Source of the DNA: Mastigamoeba balamuthi
Taxonomy: Eukaryota; Evosea; Mastigamoebida; Mastigamoebidae
Reading direction: 5' to 3'
Assembly (NCBI GenBank): GCA_902651635.1
Contig: CACRSC010000031.1
Span: forward strand, 171,405-235,404
Length of the DNA: 64,000 bases
The notes under the pieces are model-generated. The model saw only the letters and a program-made list of their open reading frames with translations, did no database searches and had not been told where the DNA came from. The stretch's first letter is position 1, and every line of letters starts with the position of its first letter. The position numbers and the translations under genes are program-made. Positions 40,070 to 50,984 of the stretch are shown here, piece by piece.

Positions 40070-43000
40070 ATGGAGGCTGCACCCCCGACCTACGACCAGC
40101 TCCTCGACGGCCTGCGCCTCAAGGTCAGCGAGCTCCCCTCGCCCGCGCCCGAGCCGCTGGCCCACCGCCACGGCCTCCGCGACCGCCTCAGCACGCGCTC
40201 GCTGGCCTTTGTCGAGCGCGCCTCTGTCGTCGCCAGCACCCGCAGGTCCTCCAACGCCCTCGTCGTCGCCGCGCGCTCCTCCTGCATGCTCGACAAGTCC
40301 CTCCGCGACGTCGCCCGCGCCGTCTCCGCGCGCCCGCGGCCCGCGATGGGCCCGCAGGGCGGAGCCGCCGCGGAGCCGATGACCGAAGATTCGAAAATCT
40401 CCGCGGAGCTCTGGCGGTCGTACGAGAAGGACATCGTGGAGCTCTCGGGGAGGTTCCGCACGGCGTCCGCGGTGCTCGGCGAGGTCCAGCCGCGGCTCGC
40501 GGCGGCCCTGGAGGAGAACGCCGTGCTGCGCGAGCGGTTCGAGCGGGCCGCCAAGTGCCAGTACGACTCTGCGGTGGCCATCAAGACGGGGCTCGCCACC
40601 GCGGACCGCCAGCAGCGCTCGCACGAGCGCTCCATCGACGAGGCGCTCGCTTCCGAGACAGGGCTCCGCGGCAGGGTCGCGCAGGCCCGCGCGGAGCTCG
40701 AGCACGCCTCGCGGAAGGTACGCGTCGAGGAGGAGGGCAAGCGGGCCGCAGACGAGAAGCTCTCGGCTGCGATGGCGGCCGTCCAGGAGGCCAGGGGTCA
40801 GCGCGACGCCGCCAGGGGCGTCCTGGCCGCCGCCAAGATGCCCACCGAGGCCCTCCTGCGCGTCTACGCGGACACGGAGGCGCTGCGGGCCCGCATCGAG
40901 CAGTCGGCGGCCGTCGCGGACGAGCGCGAGCGCGGCATCGCGGAGCTGGAGCAGCGGCTGGCCTCTGTCCAGGACCAGATCGCCGCCATCGCCCGCGCCG
41001 AGTGCGTCAAGGAGCGCGCAGCCTCCGAGGCGGAGAGGAAGCCGGCAGGGGACGCGAAGAAGCGGGCTGCAGCGCCGCCCGGGAAGAAGGTGGGCGCCCT
41101 GGTCGCCTGCGAGATGTTCGGGGCCGACGAGCTGTGGCGGGCGGCGCCGCTGGCGATGCGCCTCGCGCAGACGACGGTCAGCTCGGCGCTGCGCTCCAAG
41201 TGCGCCGAGAGGGAGGGCTGGGAGTACGAGTCGAGCGGCGAGGCCTTCGCGCTGGCCTTCGAGGCGCCCGAGCAGGCGCTCGCGTTCTGCACCGAGCTCT
41301 CGGCGCACCTCTGCAACTGCGACTGGCCCGAGCAGCTGCTCAAGCACCCGCTGGCCGCCGAGAAGCTCAGCTCCACGGGGTCGGTCCTCAGCAGGGGCCC
41401 GCGCCTGCGCTTCGGCGTCGCCGTCGTCCGGCCGCCGCCGGGCCCCGGGGGTCCCGCGGACACGTCTCCGTTCCTCGAGCAGGCCAAGCGCCTCGTGCGC
41501 TACGCCGCCGGCGGGCAGGTGTTCCTCGAGGCCAGCGCGCGGGACTCGCTGACCGCGGCGGAGGACTTCAGCCTGCGGGATGTGGGGCAGTGCAAGATCA
41601 AGGGCGGCGCGCAGGTCGACCGCGTCGTCGAGGCGGTGTCCAAGTTCTTCTCGGGGAGGCCCGAGGAGCCCCAGCAGCTGGCGCCCGAGGCCGCGCAGAG
41701 GGCGTCGCAGGGCCAGGTCATCGAGTTCGAGGAGCGCGTCCAGGCAATCGAGAGGCTCGGGGGCGCCGTGTCCGAGCGCGAGCAGAGCGTGGCGGACCAG
41801 TCGCACACGCTCGACGCCGTGCGGGATGAGTGCTTCGTGCTCTGCGCCCAGCTGGACATCGTCCGCCGCGAGTACGAGTCGCTGCGCAAGCAGATGGTCG
41901 CCGAGGCGGGGGCCGACGCCGCGCTGAGCGACCGGGTGGCGATGGTCCTCAACGAGCGCGTGCAGATCAACGCGGCGATGCTCAAGGCGCAGGGCAACAT
42001 CGAGCACCTGACGGAGCACCAGGAGCAGATGTCCCAGGAGACCGAGCAGTGCGCCACCGAGGCCGGGGCGGAGCGCGCGCGGCTGCAGGAGATCGAGGGC
42101 AGCATCGTCTGCAAGTGCCCCGAGGTGCGCGCGAGCCCCGAGATCGCCAAGATGCAGGCCGTGGCCTCGGAGCTCGAGCGCAGGATCGCGGAGGAGGGCG
42201 ACCGCAGGGCCGAGCTGCTGCGCCAGGTCTCGGAGATGCGCAGGGAGTTCGAGACGGCGCAGCTCGAGGCGCTGGACCGCGCGATGATGGGCGAGCGGGC
42301 GCAGCGCGAGGCCGCCGCCTCGTGCCCGGCGCTCAAACGGAGGCTGGAGCAGTGCAACGAATCGCTCCAGTGCTCCGTCAGCCGCGGCGACGGGCCCACG
42401 TCGCTGCCCGAGATGGCTCTGATCATCGCTGGGCGGTGCGGAGACGCCAGGGAGTCGGGATCGCCCCGGCGTACCGTGCCGTTCAGCCCTGAGATCACCA
42501 AGACAACGCACCCTCTGTCCCGCTCCGTCGACTCCTCGACGCTCTCCAGCCCGGAGCAGGCCAAGCCAGCCGCCCGTAGGAAAGGCCCGTCGCGTGCAGG
42601 AGACGCCGGGGCCGCCGCGACCTCAGAGCAGGTCACGATGGTCCGGCCCTTCTCTGTTTTGCGCGAGACCCCGCGAGAGGGATCCAAGAGCGCTCGCAAG
42701 ACCGCACTCGGCGCTGCGTCCCTCTCCAAATCGCCCTCGAGCCTGCGCATGCAGGGGTCGATAGGCCCCGCAGGGCCGCCTCTGAGCAAGCTGTCGGCGT
42801 CCGAGAGCAGCGGGTCGCTGGCCCCGGTCAGGAAGAAGTTCGGCATCCCCAAGTGGCCCTCGCCGCTCTCGCGCAGCGTCCCCGAGGACACGGTGGAGGC
42901 GGAGCCGCTGCCGGCGTCGACACGGGCGCCGGACAGGCCAACGATCCTGCCGGATCTCGTCACACAGCAGCAGCCGCAGGCCCAGCGGAAGCAACACCCG

Positions 43001-44314
43001 CTGGTACGCAGCGTGCCGTTCTCGGACGAGGGCCGCATGTTCCCCGACATCGAGGACGCGGGCCGGCAGGACCCGCAGAACTACGAGGTCAAGCAGCTCG
43101 GGGACATCAGGGAGGAGCGCTCGGTGCTGGACCTGGACCCCCGCGTGTGCGAGGGCCAGGCGACGAGCGACTCGGAGGTCTCGCCCAGGCCGCAGCGATC
43201 CGCCAAGGCGCAGGGCCGCATGCAGAGGAAGGCGGAGCACCTATTCCACCTGCCGCCGTCGGGGTCGGTCGACAGCAACCTCTGCCGCCTGCAGGGGGCG
43301 GCCGAGTCGCAGACGAAGCTGCCGGCACTCAAGGTCAGAGAGGAGCCCGCCCTCGGGCAGCAGAAGCCCCCGGTCGTCGCGCTCAAGGCCCTGGGAATGC
43401 ACTCGCGGTCCCTCTCCGCGAGCTCTGCGCGTACTGCGGCGGCTGGCAAGTCGGGGCAGCCGGTGTCGGCCAGGCCACACCACCTGCGCGCTGCGTCGGA
43501 CCCGCTCGCGCCGCAGGAGCTGCAGTCGGCGCGGAGGCAGAAGCCCTCGCAGGCGGCGCTCTCCATCGACTACAGCGAGTCGACGCGCGAGAAGGCGATG
43601 GAGCGCCAGGAGGAGGAGACCAAGGAGGTCCTGCGCGCTATGAACCTGGGCTTCGAGTCTGCGCTCAAGATGCAGTCTGTGCTGGAGCAGATGCGGCGCT
43701 GCCTTGGGCAGAACTCGGGCAGGTCGTCAGTAAACGACCAGGAGGCGACGACTGGAGACGCGAATGCAGCGCTTCCCACGATACGTGTGCCCATAACCGG
43801 CACACAGGAGCCCGTGCAGTGCGAGAAGCCCACGGCGGAGGCCGCGGCAGGCGGGGACCAGCAGCAACCGAGGGCCGACGAGGCCGGGAGGGCTGCCGGC
43901 AACAAGTTCAACATATCGGTGAACCAGCTGGAGCTGTTCGGCAGCCTGCTGCTCCGGGGCAACAACGTGGAGAACCAGGAGCTCATCGACGCCGGAGTCC
44001 CCGCACAGGCGGTGCTCGCCAACGACTACGAGGTCGCCAGGCGACAGCAGCTCAACGTCGTCGAGCTCAGCCCCGACATCGTAGCCCTCAAATGCTCCGC
44101 GGCGCTGTGCCCGGCGCTACCGGCGTGGGGCCTGCGCAAGAGCTTCAGCATGGCCTCGTCCCTCGACCTGCTCGCGCCCCGAATGGCCGCCCCCACCCTG
44201 GCTCTGCAGGACTCGCCTGCTCTGTTGGCGCCCACGGGCCCGCACATCCCGAGGTCCTCGTCTGTCATCCAGGGGCTCGAGATCATCGGGACGCAGTTCG
44301 CTCTCAAAGACTAG
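40070..44314 (+). CDS. Coiled-coil protein with degenerate class III cyclase-like domain
   Basis: One uninterrupted exon of 1414 residues. ATG 40070 is chosen because it follows the promoter palindrome and starts MEAAPPTYDQL. N-terminal coiled coils (residues about 110-330) lead to a cyclase-homology domain (about 341-540): LVACEMFGADELWRAAP, ESSGEAFALAFEAPEQALAF, LRFGVAVV and a GQCKIKGG end. Both metal-site aspartates are Glu (E348, E391; spacing 43, as in active enzymes), and no N-x3-R pair is seen, so it is probably catalytically dead. A second coiled coil (about 560-790) and a long Ser/Pro/Lys-rich tail follow. It could be a regulator or scaffold for the true cyclase at 46558-50515. The lack of introns contrasts with most neighbours. 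Confidence 0.75.
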   Translation: MEAAPPTYDQLLDGLRLKVSELPSPAPEPLAHRHGLRDRLSTRSLAFVERASVVASTRRSSNALVVAARSSCMLDKSLRDVARAVSARPRPAMGPQGGAAAEPMTEDSKISAELWRSYEKDIVELSGRFRTASAVLGEVQPRLAAALEENAVLRERFERAAKCQYDSAVAIKTGLATADRQQRSHERSIDEALASETGLRGRVAQARAELEHASRKVRVEEEGKRAADEKLSAAMAAVQEARGQRDAARGVLAAAKMPTEALLRVYADTEALRARIEQSAAVADERERGIAELEQRLASVQDQIAAIARAECVKERAASEAERKPAGDAKKRAAAPPGKKVGALVACEMFGADELWRAAPLAMRLAQTTVSSALRSKCAEREGWEYESSGEAFALAFEAPEQALAFCTELSAHLCNCDWPEQLLKHPLAAEKLSSTGSVLSRGPRLRFGVAVVRPPPGPGGPADTSPFLEQAKRLVRYAAGGQVFLEASARDSLTAAEDFSLRDVGQCKIKGGAQVDRVVEAVSKFFSGRPEEPQQLAPEAAQRASQGQVIEFEERVQAIERLGGAVSEREQSVADQSHTLDAVRDECFVLCAQLDIVRREYESLRKQMVAEAGADAALSDRVAMVLNERVQINAAMLKAQGNIEHLTEHQEQMSQETEQCATEAGAERARLQEIEGSIVCKCPEVRASPEIAKMQAVASELERRIAEEGDRRAELLRQVSEMRREFETAQLEALDRAMMGERAQREAAASCPALKRRLEQCNESLQCSVSRGDGPTSLPEMALIIAGRCGDARESGSPRRTVPFSPEITKTTHPLSRSVDSSTLSSPEQAKPAARRKGPSRAGDAGAAATSEQVTMVRPFSVLRETPREGSKSARKTALGAASLSKSPSSLRMQGSIGPAGPPLSKLSASESSGSLAPVRKKFGIPKWPSPLSRSVPEDTVEAEPLPASTRAPDRPTILPDLVTQQQPQAQRKQHPLVRSVPFSDEGRMFPDIEDAGRQDPQNYEVKQLGDIREERSVLDLDPRVCEGQATSDSEVSPRPQRSAKAQGRMQRKAEHLFHLPPSGSVDSNLCRLQGAAESQTKLPALKVREEPALGQQKPPVVALKALGMHSRSLSASSARTAAAGKSGQPVSARPHHLRAASDPLAPQELQSARRQKPSQAALSIDYSESTREKAMERQEEETKEVLRAMNLGFESALKMQSVLEQMRRCLGQNSGRSSVNDQEATTGDANAALPTIRVPITGTQEPVQCEKPTAEAAAGGDQQQPRADEAGRAAGNKFNISVNQLELFGSLLLRGNNVENQELIDAGVPAQAVLANDYEVARRQQLNVVELSPDIVALKCSAALCPALPAWGLRKSFSMASSLDLLAPRMAAPTLALQDSPALLAPTGPHIPRSSSVIQGLEIIGTQFALKD

Positions 44315-44384
44315 GCACGGCAGTATCCCCCAGCTGTGCCGCACATGTATCATGGCAGGACGTGGAATAGAGCGTCCGTATTCC

Positions 44385-46220
44385 TTACTTTAGACGGGGC
44401 GTGTTGTCGAGCAGCGGGTTCTTCAGACGTCCCTTCTCCTTCCTCTTGCTGGAGGACTTGTGGGCCTGGTGGCCGGACACGCGCCCGATGGCGCTGAGAC
44501 GGGCCATCACAAGTCTGCCAACGGCCTCTGTGGAGTACTTGCTGGACACGTCTCTCGACGCTCGCAGCCCCGTTTGCTTGGCTTTCTCTGGGTTGCTGAA
44601 CACCTCCCGCATCAGCGCTCTGCGCGACAGAAGGCCTTCAGCTAAAGGGATCGTGGCTGGGTAGCGAGCACCTCAGGTGCCAATACGATGGCTCGGCCCA
44701 CAGGAATTTCTGGAACGGGCCCGTGCGGGGGTGCGAGAGCCTGTGCACGTGGATGAGGTACGAGTTCTCAGGCGTCATGAACGCGGTGTTCCCTGACCAG
44801 TTGGTGGCGATGACGGGGACCCTGCGTTGCTGCTGTGAGCTCGGGGCGAGCGGGGTCTGGCGTGAGATGAGCTCACCCCGTCGCCATCGCCTCGATGTGC
44901 GGCCGGCCCCACCCCTCGCCTTTGCTGGGGACCACCAGGCAGTCGACGCTCGCGTAGAGCTGCGGCAGCTCCCTGTCGGGGATGTACCACTGCAGGACCC
45001 GCACCTCGGGGCGTTCCTCTGCGCTGGGCTTGACCGACTGTGTTATCTCTCGGATCTTCTCCTCTATCGGGGTCCTGCGCGGGTGGGCTCGTGAGCATGC
45101 CGCCCGCTTGCGTGCGACCCCGGGAGGCACCCCTCGTGGTGGAACTCGTGTGTGAGGACCAGCAGTGCCACAGACTCGTTCCTCCTGAACTCCTCCGTGA
45201 ACGCTCGCACGAGCATGGGGAAGTTCTTCCTCTCCTCCCACTTGGCGACCGAGAGGAACCAGAACTTCCCGCCCTTGTCGAACTGGTCCTGCGGCGGCGT
45301 GTGAGAGGCGAGGCCAAGCTCAGCCCACGAGGGAGCCCTCGCGCACCTTCGGCAGAGGTCGCACTTGCAGGTTGAACGCCCTCGTGTCCACAGGCTCTGG
45401 CACGACGGCTATCTTCGACCCGTCAACGCCGCTCCCTGCAGGGCTCCGCGTTGGTCGAGTGGGGCGCGGCGGGTGCAGGGGGCCCCGTACGTCGGAAGAC
45501 CTGGTCGTGGAACTGCGTGGGCACCCAGACCTCGTCCATCCCGTTGCACCTGCGCACCCACTCCTCCGGTATCGCGTCGGTCTCGCTCATCGTCCTCCCG
45601 ACCACGTAGGCGAACTTCCCCCAGCCCTGCGGCGGGCACTGCGACGTCTGGTACAGCGGGGGGTACCACGCTGCGCCCCCGGTCACCCTCGGCTCAGCCG
45701 GCGTCCGTTGCCCCCTCCCACCCCGGGGCTGTGGGCCCCGTCCTCACCTCCGGGCTCCGAGTGGCACACGACGGCCGTCGCAGAGACGTTGATGCGGGTC
45801 CGCAGGCCACGCTGCACCAGCGCCGACACCCTGTCCTCCAGACCCTGCATGAACTCGTACGACACGGCGTCGCCTTCGGCGGTGGGGTCTCTCAGTCAGA
45901 GGGCCGGCAGCACAGCTGGAGGGCGGGGGCGGGGCACGGCAGACCGTGCTGGACCAGCCGCACTGGTATGCGGTCCTCGAGGCTCAGCGCGAAGCCCAGC
46001 GCCTCGCTGCAGTACCCGCCGCCGCTCAGCACAGGAGCCTGCGTTGTGCACCCCGCGGTCAGAACCGCAGAGGCACGGGGCGGAAGCGTGCCATCCACAG
46101 GACGGAGCGGATGTCGCGAGTCGGAGTGCTCGGGGGAGGACTGCGCAGAAGCGAACTCGACAGACACGCGACGGCGGCGATGGCCGCCGCTGTGGAGACG
46201 ACAGCGAAGCAGCGCTGCAT
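44385..46220 (-). CDS. GT4-family glycosyltransferase with N-terminal membrane anchor
   Basis: Nine exons (46220-46092, 46038-45945, 45873-45748, 45670-45491, 45435-45347, 45288-45131, 45074-44877, 44821-44672, 44619-44385) give 452 residues, all phases closing. The N-terminus is a short signal-anchor (FAVVSTAAAIAAVACLSSSL), so a Golgi or ER type II protein is likely. Then come APVLSGGGYCSEA, CHSEPGAWYPPLYQT, GRTMSETDAIP, DEVWVPTQFH, LSVAKWEERKN and the GT4 donor-site motif VVPSKGEGWGRPHIEAMATG with the E-x7-E style acids. The acceptor and sugar are unknown. The first intron is either GC-AG (46039-46091, giving VLWMAPVLSGGGY as in relatives) or a shorter GT-AG that adds five residues. Confidence 0.88.
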
Positions 46221-46266
46221 TCGCGCACTACAGGACGAGCAAAAATCTAGTGACCTCGAATCTTCA

Positions 46267-46280
46267 GGAAATATCTGCCC
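46267..46280 (-). promoter_or_regulatory. AATATC motif upstream of glycosyltransferase
   Basis: GGAAATATCTGCCC, 47 bp before the ATG at 46220, in the 337-bp divergent spacer shared with the two-domain cyclase gene. Confidence 0.5.
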
Positions 46281-46557
46281 GTTGCCTCCTTTCTGCCGGG
46301 TGAGGTCCGGGTCCCGCGCGGCCGGCCGGTCGGCCCGCCAGTGTCCCCGGGGTTGGCGAGGCGCCTGTGCTGTGGCGCGCTGTTCTACTTTTCTTTCTGT
46401 TCCAAGATGCACCGATATGGTTTTCTGGGGCGAGCGTGTTCCAAAAATAGATTTCTATTCGTGTTTCATATCAGTGCGCGCACTGCGCGCTGTCGCGGGC
46501 ACCTGCAACACCCCTTGGGCATCGCGGCCTGCGATTCGGACCCGCCTCACGCCCCGG

Positions 46558-49500
46558 ATGGGCGGCGCAGCCTCGTCGGCAAAGCCTGGCGGAGAAATCA
46601 TCTCCGGTGAGAAGCAACTACCCCTGACCGTCTCTCACCCGCGCCTCGCACCGCTTTTCTGTGCACGTCCGCTGTGGCACCCGACGCGCGGTCCGGGTGT
46701 CGCCGCGTCTCGACAGTCAAAGCCGCGGGGAAGGGCCCGCCGTCGACGACGGGTCTGGCGCCCATAACCGCATGGGCGCAAATAGAGGAGAACTCGACAA
46801 AGTCGTCGCAGAAGCGGCGACAGCGCACCCCCGCGGTCGAGGGGCCGCCGAGGTCGCCGCCGACAGTGCGGACTCCGAAGCACGTCTCGCAGGTAATCGT
46901 CGCGACCTCGAAGATGAGCATCCTGCCCGCCAAGAGCCTCGAGGACTCGTCTCCGGACTTCATCGTCATCCGGCCGCAGCCCAGACGCCAGTCGGGGTCG
47001 CTGCCCAGCGGCGTCTCTCAGCTCCTGGAAGAGCAGGGCCAGCAGCAGCAGCAGCAACAACAACAACAGCCACAAGAACAGCCGCAGCAGCAGCAGCAAC
47101 GCCCGCACTCCGAGGGGCCGCGGGAGAGAGCTAAGGGGCCGCAGGCGGAGGCAGACCCGAAGTCGCGCGTAAAGAACGACGTGTTCCCACTGCAGAGGCC
47201 CCGCTCGCAGTCCGCTGACCTCGCCCGGACGGCGCTCAGCCCACGCAACCTCCCCGTTGGAGTCGGTACGCGCACCGGTCCGGAAGCTCGCTTGCCTAAG
47301 CCGTTCAAATGATGCAGAGCTGAGGCACGGGCCCGTGTTCCCGTCCGCTTTGGTGGAGCGAACGCCGTCCGCAGGCCTGCCCGACGGCAAGAAGCAGCTG
47401 TCGAAACTGCACCTGGGGCCCGCAACGGGTGGGGACCGGCAGAGCGAGCTCGCCGCATGGGCCATCGGGAAGTTCAGGACGCGAGTGCGGATGCAGCAGG
47501 TCACCAAGTCCTACGCCCGCTTCGTTCCGGAGCCGGTCATCAAGGAGCTCGGCAAGAAGTGCATAGAGGACGTACGCTCCGAGTCGTTTGGAAGTAGCCA
47601 GGCCTGAGCTGCTTGCCCTTGGCAGATCGACGTTGGGGACTTTGCGCTGCTCAACCGGACCATCATGGTCACCGACATACGAAAGTTCACCGCGCTCTCG
47701 GAGAAGATGGGGGCCGCGACGACGTACAGGTTCCTCAATGGCCTCTGCAAGCGGTTGCTCCCGTGTGTCCACGACAACAACGGGTGAGCGGGATTCGGCT
47801 GCTCTCGGAGTTGGAGGATTTTAACCGTGGTGGCCAACTCAGGTTTGTGGACCGGTTCATGGGGGACGCCATCATCGCTGTGTTTGTCAGGGCAGGCGAC
47901 GCAATCAAGGCGTCGAGACATCTCCTGCGCGCTATCCGCAAGTATAACCGAGAGCGAGCAGCCAAGGGCTGGGATGTTCGTGCACACCCTTTTCTCTCCG
48001 AGCCCCCAACTCACACTGCAGCCCAGCCGATCGAGATGGGCGTGGGGCTCCACGCGGGCAGGATCATGCTGGGGACAGTGGGCGACGCGCAGCATATGAC
48101 GATCACCAGCATCGGGAGGTCGATCACCGTCGCAACGTGCATGGAGATGATGACCAAGGTCTGGACCCCCCGCGTGCAGCTGTCTGGCTCGCTCTCACCT
48201 CATTCCCCTCCTTTCCCCGCACGCAGTTCTATCACTGCGACATCGTGGCGTCAGAGACTGTAATCAAGGACTACACACCGACCGCCGACGTCGTCGTTCG
48301 CAAGATCGACCGCATCAAGATTCACCACGACGGGGACCACCTCGATGTGTACCAGGTAGCCGACAAGGGCGCCCTCGCCCCGACCCTCGTGTCGCTGTAC
48401 GAGACGGCGCTCGAGGAGTGGTTCGCCCGCAAGTACGACCAGGCCTCGAACCTGTTCAACCAGTGCACCGTGTCGGCGCCATCCGACGGGCCCAGCGCGG
48501 TACTCTCGGAGCGGCTGTGGCGTCTGAGCCACGAGGAGAGGGCCACCGCCGACTACGAGCCCGTGTACTACTTCACGGGGCTCAACGTCAACACGCGCTC
48601 GTACGAGAGCGAGTACGTCGGCGACACGCCGCAGCAGTTCAACTTGATGCGCTTGGCCTTCTCGGCTGTCTACCACCTGCAGATGCGCATGGTGGCCAAG
48701 GCAGCGGCGCCCCAGCAACAGCAGCAGCAGCAGCAGGGGCCCGCGCCCAGCGAGCACGACAAGTACACCACGCAGAGCCTCGAGCCGTGCGACAGACTCT
48801 CTGCTGTGGGCCGCTCACCGCTCCTGACACCCACCCCAGGGAGGACTACTCTGCTGGGGCCGCCCTGGCCGAGGCTGCCATGCACCGCAAGTCGTTCCGC
48901 AGGCCGAGGCTGCTCTGCGCGTGCCACTCGGACAGGGTCGCCACGCTCGTCGTCGAGCCCGCGCCCACGATCACGATCGAGCAGATAGCCGCCGGGGGCG
49001 CCGCGCCGGCCCCGGTACAGAACTCAGCCCCCTCGCGGTCGACACTGCGGATCGGGCTCGACCCCTCGTTCCGGGGCGCCCCGCAGATACCGGGGCTCCT
49101 AGCGTCGGCCAGAGGGCTCCCCTCAGCGATGGCGCCGATGATCTCGAGCAGGGACGTTGTGCGGACGGACGTGCTCGACGTCCTCGAGACGGCGTCCATC
49201 TTCGCGCCGACGCCCGCGCTCCCGGCGCTGCCCCCGCAGCAGGTGCTCAACGCGCGGCCCCCGCCGGCGCAGAGGCTGCAGGGGAAGGACCGCGACATGG
49301 CCAAGATGGTCATCAGCGGCATGCAGACGAGCAACAGCGACGCCGCGCAGCAGCTGGCCAAGTCGTACGCGCGCTTCCTGCCCCAGCAGTTCCTCTCGAA
49401 GCTCGGCAAGGCCGACATCCAGGAGGTCGACATCGGGGACAACGTGATGCTGCAGATGACCGTCATGTTCATCGAGATCAAGCCCATCGGCGCCGAGTCC

Positions 49501-50515
49501 ATGCCAGCCGACCAGGAGGCATGCTCCTCCCCTCCGATGGCTCTCCCACTCTCCTCGGGCCCTGACTGTTCTGTGCTTGCGTCCGCCCTGCCAGGCCGGG
49601 GCGGCCTTCAAGGTGCTGCGAGCGACGTCCAAGTACATCGCACCGTGCGTCCTGCAGAACGACGGCTACGTCGACAAGTTCTTCTCGGACATGATGCTGG
49701 CCCTGTTCGACAGCGCGAGCGGGGCGATGGAGGCCGGCCTGCAGATCCTCGAGGCCGTCAAGGTCGTCAACGAAAAGTGGTCCCGCAAGAACCGGCCCTT
49801 CAAGCTCGGCGTCTCCATCGGCGCCAACACGGGCCCCTGCGTCCTCGGCACTGTCGGCGACACAGTCCGAATGGGTGCGCCCCGTCGTCTCTGCAACCGC
49901 TGGCGTTGCAGCTGCAGCTGGTGGGGGAGCAGTTGTGCTTACCGGGTCTCGGGTGGTGCGCAGAGGGGACGGTTATCGGTAACACGGTCAACGTGGCGTC
50001 GAGGCTGCTGGGGCTCACCAAGGCGTACGGCGTCCGCTTCGTCACGTCCTCCAACACGGGCGTCAGCGTGCCTAAGGTCCACCCCAACTACTCGCTGCGA
50101 GAACTGGACCTCGGTTCGTCGATTTCGGGGGGGTGGTCTATGTCTGCCGGGTCTGACTCGGGCGGGCACAGTGAAACTTGCGGGGACCAATGACGCTGTG
50201 TGGGTCCTCGAGGTGGTGAACAACGCGCACACGGTCTTCTCAATTCTCAACGACTTTCACACGGCCCTCTCGTTCTACCACAACAGAGGTACCGATCCTT
50301 CGCGAGACCCCGGTTCATGAATGCCGGATCTGCCTGACGCCCCTCCCTGCCTTTGTCTCGCAGACTTCACACAGGCCCTGGAGATGTTCACACAGTGCCT
50401 GCTCATTCAGCCCCTGGACGTGCCCTCCCAGATCTACGCCGAGCGCTGCAGCACGCTCCTGCGGAAAGGGGTGCCCGAGGACTGGACAGCGGTCTTCAGC
50501 ATGTCGTACAAGTAG
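46558..50515 (+). CDS. Soluble tandem adenylyl cyclase with composite active site
   Basis: Twelve exons (46558-46606, 46717-47265, 47318-47571, 47626-47783, 47843-47979, 48022-48158, 48227-48786, 48840-49518, 49595-49874, 49964-50113, 50172-50288, 50364-50515) total exactly 1074 codons. The N-terminus MGGAASSAK is a good N-myristoylation signal; a Gln-rich region follows. Cyclase domain 1 (about 285-430) has both metal aspartates, D301 (VTDIRKFTALSE) and D345 (RFMGDAIIAVF), but T418/C422 replace the transition-state Asn/Arg. Domain 2 (about 815-980) has Glu at the first metal site (E827) but keeps K869 (VDKFFSD), T937, N944 and R948 (GTVIGNTVNVASR). The halves complement each other as C1/C2 do. 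Lys/Thr predicts ATP as substrate. A helical TPR-like segment ends the protein. The 49519-49594 intron appears GC-AG. Confidence 0.88.
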
Positions 50516-50984
50516 CGGACGCGAGGGAAGCGAAAAGGGGTGGGTGGTGGCCACTGTGTTGATAGTAAGGTTATTAGGTTAATGCATAGGACAGGTGTAT
50601 CCCACAGTGCTCTTGTGTCCCCGGTGTGTCTGTTCGTGCCAAGCCATGGTATCGCCTCGGAGGATTGCCTACGTTGCTTACACGGGGGACAGCCAGCCAG
50701 TGAGCAGAGGTCTCTGTGGACTGTGGCACAACCCAATCCAGAAGGCAAGCTGACCATGTCTTGCTGAGGCCAGGTGTTCTGCTCCAATTCCTCTTCTCTT
50801 GTCTTTATGGAAGTCCATGCAGAGGTCGTATGGACGCGACTGCTGCTGCAAGCAGCAGGGCAGGGCCCCCCCAAAAAAGAGTGTGCAGGCGACGTTGTGA
50901 TGCTGTGGTCCTCTTTATTGCAGCCCCTCCTCAGTATGGAGGGAATATAAAGGCACCACCCACACCCGCGGACGCGGACGCCTT
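50516..50984. other. Convergent spacer
   Basis: About 470 bp between the cyclase and RPB5 stops. It shows no open frame of interest and no recognisable RNA. A run of A (CCCCCCCAAAAAAG, near 50870) may be part of the 3' processing region. Confidence 0.55.

Noticed and set aside
40052-42511. 819-codon open frame on the minus strand
   Set aside because: Shadow of the intronless coiled-coil gene. In GC-rich DNA the antisense frame of Glu/Ala/Arg-rich coding sequence is often open; its translation is Leu/Arg/Gly-rich with no domain.
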